Source: Cyanobacteria bacterium UBA6984
Lineage (GTDB): Bacteria; Cyanobacteriota; Vampirovibrionia; Gastranaerophilales; Gastranaerophilaceae
NCBI GenBank assembly: GCA_002450015.1
Contig: DJYG01000047.1
Span: 1-14,846, forward strand
Direction: 5' to 3'
DNA: 14,846 nucleotides
Every line of letters starts with the position of its first letter. The stretch's first letter is position 1. Below are positions 6,758 through 12,196 of the stretch, one piece after another. The position numbers and the translations under genes were made by a program. The notes under the pieces are model-generated. The model was given only the letters and a program-made list of their open reading frames with translations, had not been told where the DNA came from and did no database searches.

Positions 6758-6786
6758 AGTTTACAATAAGCAGATTTAAAAATCAA
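6758..6786 (-). promoter_or_regulatory. Promoter of pckA
   Basis: Minus-strand TTGATT (6781-6786), a 17-nt spacer and TAAACT (6758-6763) give a leader of about 34 nt carrying AAAGGAGG before the ATG at 6717. A TGTACACAAGA element (6790-6800) sits just upstream of the -35 and is repeated upstream of the Cys-rich gene near 9560; it could be an activator or repressor site. Confidence 0.5.
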
Positions 6787-6819
6787 TAATCTTGTGTACA
6801 TTTAACACTTATTTTTTTA

Positions 6820-6848
6820 TTGACACAGGATATTGTCTGTTTTAGCAT
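6820..6848 (+). promoter_or_regulatory. Promoter of mscS-rlmH, predicted leaderless
   Basis: A perfect -35 TTGACA (6820-6825), a 17-nt spacer and -10 TAGCAT (6843-6848) are followed by only 6 nt before the ATG at 6855. Transcription should therefore start on or beside the first codon, which agrees with the absence of any Shine-Dalgarno. Confidence 0.55.
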
Positions 6849-6863
6849 TAAACTATGCTAAAA
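6840..6863. repeat. Inverted repeat spanning the -10 and start codon of mscS
   Basis: TTTTAGCAT (6840-6848) and ATGCTAAAA (6855-6863) are perfect 9-nt arms around a 6-nt centre. The left arm contains the -10, and the right arm contains the ATG and second codon. As DNA it is a candidate repressor operator overlapping the promoter; with a start at 6855 the hairpin would not form in the mRNA. Confidence 0.6.
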
Positions 6864-7685
6864 GATTTTCTAGAAAAACATGTCACTATATTTATTGAAT
6901 TTACAATAATAGTTATTGTAATTTTTTTGTCAGTAAAAGTTATAGATTTCATTGACAAGAAAATAAGAGAAAATATATTGAAAAAACACGAAAATAGTGC
7001 AAGATTACTAAGTTTTTGCCCTATTTTAAACAAAATAATAAAAGCACTGGTGCTGTTTATAATAGTTGCATCTGTAATGCAGGCTCACGGATACTCAATG
7101 ACATCACTTGTTGCAGGTTTTGGTATAGCTGGTATGGCAGTAAGCTTTGCGGCAAAAGAATCTATTGCTAACATTTTTGGTTCTATTTCTATTTTATATG
7201 ATAAAGTTTTTGATTTAGGTGATTATGTAAAAATTGATGAAGTTGAAGGCTTTGTAAATGACATAAGCTTACGTTCCACAAAAATAAAGACATTAGATAA
7301 TTCAATAATTACAATTCCGAATAATATTGTTGCAAATTCAGTAATAATAAATTACTCACTCATAAAAAAAAGACGTATGGTTGAAATTGTTGGCATAACG
7401 TATGGAACGTCTGATGAAAAAATTAATCGTGCAATAGAAATTATAAAATCTGTAATTAGGGAAAACAGCGAAGTTGTGACAAACGATAATCTTATTTTTC
7501 TTGAAAAGCTTAATTCAAGTTCAATAGATATTCACTTGGAAGCATACATTAATTATGGAGATTTATCAAATTTCAGAAGAGTAAAACAAGATGTTATAAA
7601 AGAAATAGTAAGACAATATAGACAGGAAGGAATAGAATTTGCATTTCCATCGCAATCTATTTATATAGAAAAGAATGAAAATTAA
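6855..7685 (+). CDS. Small-conductance mechanosensitive channel (MscS family)
   Basis: 276 residues, close to E. coli MscS (286). It releases solutes when membrane tension rises on hypo-osmotic shock. Three membrane segments are visible: about 11-33, about 59-77 and the pore helix TM3 at about 81-110, with the Gly/Ala packing pattern GFGIAGMAVSFAAKE and then IANIFGS at the kink. The beta domain follows (FDLGDYVKIDEVEGFVNDIS, IITIPNNI about 151-158), and then the alpha/beta vestibule to the C-terminus. The start is chosen because the protein aligns from its first residues and a consensus promoter ends 6 nt upstream; there is no RBS. Its last 11 nt overlap rlmH, a pairing without an obvious functional link. 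Confidence 0.92.
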   Translation: MLKDFLEKHVTIFIEFTIIVIVIFLSVKVIDFIDKKIRENILKKHENSARLLSFCPILNKIIKALVLFIIVASVMQAHGYSMTSLVAGFGIAGMAVSFAAKESIANIFGSISILYDKVFDLGDYVKIDEVEGFVNDISLRSTKIKTLDNSIITIPNNIVANSVIINYSLIKKRRMVEIVGITYGTSDEKINRAIEIIKSVIRENSEVVTNDNLIFLEKLNSSSIDIHLEAYINYGDLSNFRRVKQDVIKEIVRQYRQEGIEFAFPSQSIYIEKNEN

Positions 7686-8145
7686 AATTATAGCAATGGG
7701 GCGTGTAAACGAACCCTATTTAAAAACCGGCATAGAAGAATTTTTGAAACGCATAGCACCTTATGCAACAATTGAAGTTTCAGAATTAAAACCGGTTGAA
7801 ATAAAAGATGAACATTTAATTAAAAGAGCTCTAGATTTGGAAGCTGAAAAAATTATGGATTTAATAAAACCATCCGCCTTTGTTGTAACAATGGAAATCG
7901 GAGGTAAAATGCTATCGTCAGAAGAGTTTGCCGAAGAAATAAATGAGATTGTAAATTCAGGCGTAAATGAATTAATTTTTGTAATCGGTTCATCACATGG
8001 TTTATCGCAAAGAGTATCCGAAAGAGCTGACTTCAAATTAAGCCTTTCAAAAATGACATTTTTGCACAATTTCGCAAGACTAATTCTTGTAGAACAAATA
8101 TACAGAGCATTTAAAATTATAAAAGGCGAAGTTTATCATAAATAA
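7675..8145 (+). CDS. rlmH: 23S rRNA (pseudouridine-1915-N3)-methyltransferase RlmH
   Basis: 156 residues, standard for this SPOUT methyltransferase, which acts as a homodimer on assembled ribosomes and methylates pseudouridine 1915 in helix 69. Seen: the N-terminal KIKIIAMGRV strand; MEIGGKMLSSEEFA (73-86; canonical LDERGKxLSSExFA); the knot sequence FVIGSSHGLS (102-111; usually FVIGGSxGL); and the C-terminal block LSLSKMTFLHNFARLILVEQ to YRAFKIIKGEVYHK, which holds the SAM pocket and the conserved C-terminal Tyr-His-Lys. The second Gly of the GG pair reads Ser and the D-E-R reads M-E-I: mild departures in a clearly functional protein. It starts inside the end of mscS (11-nt overlap). Confidence 0.96.
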   Translation: MKIKIIAMGRVNEPYLKTGIEEFLKRIAPYATIEVSELKPVEIKDEHLIKRALDLEAEKIMDLIKPSAFVVTMEIGGKMLSSEEFAEEINEIVNSGVNELIFVIGSSHGLSQRVSERADFKLSLSKMTFLHNFARLILVEQIYRAFKIIKGEVYHK

Positions 8146-8177
8146 AAGAAAAAGTTTGCCAAGTTCTATTGGCAAAC
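8144..8177 (-). terminator. Terminator of the Cys/Trp/His-free protein gene
   Basis: GTTTGCCAA (8154-8162) and TTGGCAAAC (8169-8177) form a perfect 9-bp stem with a 6-nt loop. On the minus strand it is followed by TTTTTCTTTTA, so it terminates the 8221-8745 gene, 43 nt past its stop. On the plus strand no T-run follows, so it is at best a weak end for rlmH. Confidence 0.8.
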
Positions 8178-8220
8178 ATTAAATAAACACGAGGATATTA
8201 AGAGAGAGTATAAAATCTTT

Positions 8221-8745
8221 TTAACTAAACTGCTTTGCAGGATATGTATTTATAGCAGTTTGAGTATTCAAGAATTGCAATCTTGACATTAAGTTGTTAT
8301 TATTAGCAATTTGCTCTTTTGCTTGAATCATCATTGATTCTCTGATTGCTGATGTAAACATGCTGTTTTGTAAAGCTTGTGAATTAGAAACCCTTGTACG
8401 GGTATTAATTCTTGCAGAACCACCAACAATAGCTTTTGAACCTGCTGCTTGAGCTTCATTTACATTTGTTGAAGCTGCGGCTTGAGTAGCTTGAGATTTA
8501 AAAATACCTTCCGCAAATGGATTTGCAGATTTTGTTAAAGCTGCTCTTGCTTCTGCCATTACATCATTTTGAACTGTCGTTTTATAAACATTAGTATTAT
8601 ATACATTATTTGCGGTTGATGCTTCTACTGCTTGAGAAGATTTTGATGCTGCACGTTGAAAAATTGCATTTGTTACAGAATCAACCATATTCTTATCAAT
8701 CTTTTGAACTATAAAATTTGTAGCTGCTGTTAAACCGTTTGTCAT
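8221..8745 (-). CDS. Hypothetical A/N/Q/S/T-rich protein lacking Cys, Trp and His
   Basis: 174 residues, beginning MTNGLTAATNFIVQKIDKNM and ending in NTYPAKQFS. I recognise no family. There is no signal peptide and no membrane segment. Composition is dominated by Ala, Asn, Ser, Thr and Gln with no Cys, Trp or His, and long stretches look helical or disordered (for example about residues 25-60 and 125-165). This resembles proteins exported through the flagellar type III channel, and a flagellar operon lies 2.5 kb away on the same strand, but that link is inference. It is a single-gene unit with its own promoter (8763-8791) and terminator. It could instead be a cytoplasmic structural or phage-like protein. 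Confidence 0.7.
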   Translation of the reverse strand: MTNGLTAATNFIVQKIDKNMVDSVTNAIFQRAASKSSQAVEASTANNVYNTNVYKTTVQNDVMAEARAALTKSANPFAEGIFKSQATQAAASTNVNEAQAAGSKAIVGGSARINTRTRVSNSQALQNSMFTSAIRESMMIQAKEQIANNNNLMSRLQFLNTQTAINTYPAKQFS

Positions 8746-8762
8746 TTTATATCTATAATATC

Positions 8763-8791
8763 CTTATACTTATTTAAGTTTTTTTTTACAA
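8763..8791 (-). promoter_or_regulatory. Promoter of the 174-aa gene
   Basis: Minus-strand TTGTAA (8786-8791), a 17-nt spacer that is mostly A, and TATAAG (8763-8768) lie ahead of the start at 8745. The leader would be only about 10 nt. The AAGGAT at the -10 edge is too far from the ATG and probably not transcribed, so this may be another gene without a true Shine-Dalgarno. Confidence 0.5.
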
Positions 8792-8834
8792 AAAAATTGC
8801 CTTATCTTTAAAATATATATGAAGAAATGTAAAC

Positions 8835-8867
8835 AAAAAGGCGCGGGTAAATTACCGCGCCTTTTTT
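8835..8867 (-). terminator. Terminator of the Cys-rich gene (symmetrical, possibly bidirectional)
   Basis: GGCGCGG (8840-8846) pairs with CCGCGCC (8855-8861), extended by A5/T5 on the outside, around an 8-nt loop. T-runs follow on both strands. It lies about 17 nt beyond the stop at 8884 and separates two minus-strand genes. Confidence 0.88.
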
Positions 8868-8883
8868 GAATTTTAAATTCGAC

Positions 8884-9459
8884 TTAGTTGTTACAAGAGC
8901 ATTTGCATTTTGGTTTACAGCAGTATTTTCTTGCATGTTTCAATCTGTATTTCATCTCTCTTTTAATTTTTCTATATTCAGATTTTTGTTCACCTTTTAA
9001 AATGGATTTAAAATCTTTATCTACACATTTTAGTTTTGATTTTAAATCTTTAAAATCTTCTTTTAAAACTTTTTCTCTATTTTTTACAGCATCTTTATCC
9101 AAACAAGAGTCACCTAATGCTTCACACAAACATTTATGATCAGATTTAATTTTATCGTGAATAGCCTCTAAATCTGATTCATATCTATCTTCAATTTCCA
9201 TAGCTTGCTCTCTTTGACAAGAATCTAAATTTAATCTGCAATATAACTCTTCTCGTTTTTGATCCCTACAACTGGAAAAAGATTCTTTTGCTCGTTGTTC
9301 ACATTCAGCACAACTTGGCTTATCACATTGTTTTTCACATCTTGGTTTCTTTGCGCAACCGCAATCATCACTTTTTTGCACAGGGCATCCACAACCGGCA
9401 TAAGCAGTACCTGTCGCTAATGCCATAGTTAAAGTCAATGCCATTAATAATTTTTTCAT
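8884..9459 (-). CDS. Exported cysteine-rich protein with Spy/CpxP-like motifs
   Basis: 191 residues. A Sec signal peptide (MKKLLMALTLTMALATGTAYA, 1-21) precedes Gly-Cys; cleavage after A21 is likely, and a lipoprotein is less so because the lipobox (Y-A-G-C) is poor. The protein has 20 Cys: Cys-Lys-rich patches at 23-53 (CGCP, CGC) and 180-189 (CCKPKCKCSC), with six more in the middle. The middle is charged and helical and resembles an LTxxQ protein: LNLDSCQREQAMEIEDRY (76-93) and ILKGEQKSEYRKIKREM (153-169) sit where Spy/CpxP-like periplasmic proteins carry their two LTxxQ-type elements. A chaperone or metal-binding role outside the cytoplasm is inferred. It has RBS AAAGGAGA and its own terminator; TGTACACAAGA lies about 100 nt upstream, shared with pckA. 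Confidence 0.82.
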   Translation of the reverse strand: MKKLLMALTLTMALATGTAYAGCGCPVQKSDDCGCAKKPRCEKQCDKPSCAECEQRAKESFSSCRDQKREELYCRLNLDSCQREQAMEIEDRYESDLEAIHDKIKSDHKCLCEALGDSCLDKDAVKNREKVLKEDFKDLKSKLKCVDKDFKSILKGEQKSEYRKIKREMKYRLKHARKYCCKPKCKCSCNN

Positions 9460-9783
9460 AATAATTCTCCTTTGATTACTAAAAATTTATTCTCTTTACT
9501 TCTTTATTGTATTTATCAAAAAGATTTTGCCTATATCCATACGGGCATATTTTTATTAGTCTTGTGTACAAAAATTTTATATTTTTATATTTTTATATCT
9601 TTATTAATTTTGCATATCGAATAACATATAATAAAGCAAAGTTTAGGTAAAAGAATAAAATAAATATTATACAAAATATTATCGACAAAATTAGATGTAA
9701 AAAACATACCTTACGCAACAACTATTGCAAAAAAATCACAGGAGCAAAAAAATTTACTAATAAAATAAAAAGTAACTTTATAT
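9460..9783. other. Non-coding AT-rich spacer
   Basis: No gene is supportable in these 324 nt. It holds the leader and promoter region of the Cys-rich gene (a -10-like TACAAT on the minus strand near 9508), the TGTACACAAGA element at 9560-9570, and three exact 8-bp repeats at 9575-9598. A roughly 40-codon minus-strand open frame starting with MFFTSNF (near 9703) has no convincing RBS and hydrophobic AT-driven codons, so it is not called. Confidence 0.6.
9575..9598. repeat. Three tandem 8-bp repeats (TTTTATAT)
   Basis: Three exact head-to-tail copies of TTTTATAT lie upstream of the Cys-rich gene. Chance is possible at this AT content, but an exact octamer triplet could also change length by slippage. 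Confidence 0.7.
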
Positions 9784-9823
9784 AAAAACAGGCGGTTTTC
9801 GTAAACGAAAACCGCCTGTTTTT
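9784..9823 (-). terminator. Terminator of the SLH protein gene
   Basis: Perfect 18-nt arms (9784-9801 and 9806-9823; core ACAGGCGGTTTTCG) enclose a 4-nt loop, with the T-run built into the outer arm on both strands. It lies 12 nt past the stop at 9836. It is symmetrical, so it would also stop plus-strand transcripts. Confidence 0.9.
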
Positions 9824-9835
9824 ACTTAATTAATT

Positions 9836-11122
9836 TTATTGGTTATAAATACTTGTATCATCATTTAAGATAATCAAAATATTTTCACCACATTTTGCTC
9901 TATAGTGCAATCCTGGAGTTACTAAACCAAGTAATAACCCAACACCACATCCAATTGGAGTACCTATTGCAATACCTCTACCTATAACAGCAGGATTTGG
10001 AATGAATGAAAAACCTACACCTGCACCGGTACCAATAGCACCTAGTCCAACGGTCCAGCCTAGAATTTTTGCAAATGTCATCCAAGGACCTTCTTTTAGA
10101 GTTCCATCTTTTGTAAACGGATCAGCATCTATTGCATAAGTTTTTCCGTTTGGTAAAGTCAGTTCTCTAAATTTCATTGAAACTCTTGCATTTTTATTAA
10201 ACCATTTTGGTTTTTGGATATTTGTAACTTCTGCACTTAAACATGAACCTTGAGGAATAACAAGTGTTCCTTCTTCGGTATAAACACCATCTTTAAACAC
10301 AAATTGTACAATGTCACCTGTGTGAGATTTCTTTGACCAGTATCTTTCATCAAATGAAATTCTTAATACATTGTCTTTTAAAATAATTTTTCTCAAATTT
10401 GTAATTGTAACTTCATTACAAGGAGCTTTATCAGTAACATTTAAGTGTTCTGTACCCAATACTCTTTCGGAAACGGTATTCTTATATTGAGGCTTAACAA
10501 GATTCAATTTATGGTACAGCTTATAAAGTAATACTGCTGCCTCTGCTCTTGTTAAATCAGAATTCGGATTTAAAACATTTGCATCAGGATAATTTACATA
10601 TAAACCATAAGCTGTTGCTTTGGCATAAGCATTTTTTGCCCAAGACGGAATAGCAACATAGTCAGTAAACTGCTTCAAAATTATTGTGTCAGTTTTTGAA
10701 TCTTTTGTTATATGGCTCATTATAGAAGTTACTTCTGCTCTTGTCAAAACTCTATTTGGTTTAAAAGTATTATCTGGATAGCCATATACCAAACCTAATT
10801 GTTGTGAACGAAGAACATCTGCATAATAACCATCATTACTGCTTACATCGCTAAATTGATTTTTAATATTCACATTCAAATTATCATTTGAAAGAACTTT
10901 TAAAAGTGAATGAACAAATTCAACACGAGTAACAGAATTGTTTGGGTTAAAATAACCCTTTGTGTCAGCAGGCATAATTTCTTTACCTACAACAAAGTTA
11001 ATTTCTTTTGATGCCCAATAATTTGATTTAATGTCATTAACTGAACTTACTGCTGCAAAAGCAGGTAAAAAGTTGAAGCTAAGCATTAATACAGACAAAA
11101 GGCTTGCAAAAAATCTTTTCAT
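9836..11122 (-). CDS. Exported S-layer homology (SLH) domain protein with Gly-rich hydrophobic C-terminus
   Basis: 428 residues. A signal peptide (1-23, ...LPAFA|A) is followed by three SLH domains at about 28-76, 90-136 and 151-201, each with the hallmark F-x-P or N-P element and a T-R-x-E motif (TRVE 65-68, TRAE 127-130, TRAE 191-194). SLH triplets bind secondary cell-wall polymers in Gram-positives or the peptidoglycan layer in cyanobacteria-type envelopes. A beta-rich middle (about 240-330, with EGTLVIPQGSCLSAEV and KPKWFNKNARV) follows. The end is a Gly-rich hydrophobic stretch (353-403, with GAIGTGAGVG and GCGVGLLLG) resembling glycine-zipper membrane segments, then a 25-residue tail. 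RBS: GAGGT 8 nt before the ATG. It is monocistronic. A wall-to-membrane tether is inferred. Confidence 0.9.
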   Translation of the reverse strand: MKRFFASLLSVLMLSFNFLPAFAAVSSVNDIKSNYWASKEINFVVGKEIMPADTKGYFNPNNSVTRVEFVHSLLKVLSNDNLNVNIKNQFSDVSSNDGYYADVLRSQQLGLVYGYPDNTFKPNRVLTRAEVTSIMSHITKDSKTDTIILKQFTDYVAIPSWAKNAYAKATAYGLYVNYPDANVLNPNSDLTRAEAAVLLYKLYHKLNLVKPQYKNTVSERVLGTEHLNVTDKAPCNEVTITNLRKIILKDNVLRISFDERYWSKKSHTGDIVQFVFKDGVYTEEGTLVIPQGSCLSAEVTNIQKPKWFNKNARVSMKFRELTLPNGKTYAIDADPFTKDGTLKEGPWMTFAKILGWTVGLGAIGTGAGVGFSFIPNPAVIGRGIAIGTPIGCGVGLLLGLVTPGLHYRAKCGENILIILNDDTSIYNQ

Positions 11123-11192
11123 TTTTATACCTCATTTAGTGTAATACGCAAACATTATGTCATGGTTTATAATAAATTTCAAGATATGAAAT

Positions 11193-11227
11193 AAAAAAAG
11201 AAAAAGAGGGTGTCTGTTTACCCTCTT
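11193..11227 (-). terminator. Terminator of the flagellar operon
   Basis: On the minus strand AAGAGGGT pairs with ACCCTCTT (arms 11204-11211 and 11220-11227) around an 8-nt loop, followed by T5-C-T7. It lies about 133 nt beyond the flgE-like stop, so the operon has a long 3' untranslated region. Confidence 0.85.
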
Positions 11228-11276
11228 GTACTTGAATTTACTCTAAAATCGTCTTCTATTTTTTAAATTTTGCCAC

Positions 11277-11307
11277 GGCAAATAAGGACTTAAATGTCCT
11301 CTTTGCC
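11277..11307 (-). other. Hairpin in the 3' UTR of the flagellar operon
   Basis: GGCAAA-TA-AGGAC pairs with GTCCT-C-TTTGCC around a 6-nt loop. An overlapping alternative, TTTGCC-AC-GGCAAA (11269-11282), competes with it. No T-run follows directly. It could be a processing or stability element, or part of a small RNA. Confidence 0.5.
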
Positions 11308-11333
11308 ACAAATTTCAGCAAACTAACACTATT

Positions 11334-11359
11334 TATATGTAATATTAAAATTACATATA
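11334..11359 (-). other. Hairpin immediately after the flgE-like stop codon
   Basis: Perfect 10-nt arms TATATGTAAT (11334-11343) and ATTACATATA (11350-11359) enclose a 6-nt loop, starting at the first base after the TAG. The stem is AT-only apart from one G-C pair and has no T-run, so it is weak as a terminator; a 3'-end protecting role is possible. Confidence 0.5.
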
Positions 11360-12196
11360 CTATGAAGCAACTAATCTGATTGCTTCTTGCAACAATTCTT
11401 TTTGTGAAGAAATCAATTTATTTGCAAGTTCCATTTGGACTTTTGCTTGTTGATAATTAGCAATGTTATCTTTAAAACCTACATTAGACAACTCTAATAA
11501 TCCTGAACGAATTTCGCCTCTACCCAAAACAGGACGTCCTGATTCTTCAGTTTCAACAAATTGACCATCTTTTATTTCATATAAACCGTTTTTATTGTGG
11601 AAACTCATAGTGGCAATTTTATATAAAGGAACTCTTTTTTTGCCGCCATCAGCCTTACCATACAAAGTACCATCGTTTTTAATTTCGTAATCGTCGTATT
11701 TGCCCAAATATTTACCATTATTAGGATCAATCCACAACTTAATATTTGTTGTTGGTACATCTAATGCACCACCTTTTGTAATTGTTTCTTCATAAAGATC
11801 GGCACTCAAAGATTTTGTACCTGCCATAATTTCGCCTTTATCATTCAAGATGTAACCTTGAATTGTGTTCCCGTCTTTATTTTTATAAACACCTTCGGCG
11901 TCAAAATCAAATTCACCGTGTCTTGTATAAACTATTTTACCTTCGTTTGTACGTGTAACAAAGAAACCTTCACCTTCTAAGAAAAGGTTTGCATTTGCTG
12001 TACCCGGTGTAGATTTACCTTGTCCAAAGTTCTTATCACAAGTATCTAAAACGGCACCGCCTAAAAAAGTTTTAAAATTAACTTTATTTTCTTTGAAGCC
12101 CGGCGTGTACATGTTTGTCATGTTTGTTGCAAGAGCATTCATCCATTCGGTAGTTGTTTTTTGCGTATTAAGCGCTGTTACAAATGAATCATTCAT
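11360..12196 (-). CDS. Flagellar hook/rod family protein (FlgE/FlgF/FlgG-like)
   Basis: 278 residues. The N-terminal bb-rod element is present (about 1-35; ALNTQKTTTEWMNALATNMT then Y-T-P-G-F-K, compare NxANxxTxGFK). The FlgE/F/G core is clear: ANLFLEGEGFFVTR (69-82), IVYTRHGEFDFDAEGVYKNK (88-107) and GNTIQGYIL (109-117). The C-terminal element SGLLELSNVGFKDNIANYQQ plus AKVQMELANKLISSQKELLQ (231-270) is the usual coiled-coil end, but the normal N-V-D-L-x-x-E reads N-V-G-F-K-D. Length fits FlgF or FlgG (about 250-265) better than a hook protein FlgE (usually about 400 or more), whereas position after fliK suggests FlgE. RBS AAAGGAG is 7 nt before the ATG; it overlaps fliK by 8 nt. It polymerises outside the cell after export through the flagellar channel. 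Confidence 0.85.
   Translation of the reverse strand: MNDSFVTALNTQKTTTEWMNALATNMTNMYTPGFKENKVNFKTFLGGAVLDTCDKNFGQGKSTPGTANANLFLEGEGFFVTRTNEGKIVYTRHGEFDFDAEGVYKNKDGNTIQGYILNDKGEIMAGTKSLSADLYEETITKGGALDVPTTNIKLWIDPNNGKYLGKYDDYEIKNDGTLYGKADGGKKRVPLYKIATMSFHNKNGLYEIKDGQFVETEESGRPVLGRGEIRSGLLELSNVGFKDNIANYQQAKVQMELANKLISSQKELLQEAIRLVAS

Noticed and set aside
7761..8069. 102-codon minus-strand open frame
   Set aside because: Antisense to rlmH; Ser/Ile-rich with no RBS or family.
8144..8177. Hairpin read as an rlmH terminator
   Set aside because: On the plus strand it is followed by ATTAAATAAACAC, not a T-run; the T-run is on the minus strand.
9575..9598. TTTTATAT triplet as a CRISPR-like or iteron array
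   Set aside because: Units are head-to-tail 8-mers with no spacers and no nearby cas or rep gene; this base composition makes such runs likely by chance.
11256..11309. 17-codon GTG-started minus-strand frame (VAKRTFKSLFAVAKFKK) in the flagellar 3' UTR
   Set aside because: A basic amphipathic peptide is conceivable, but there is no Shine-Dalgarno and the start lies inside a hairpin arm.
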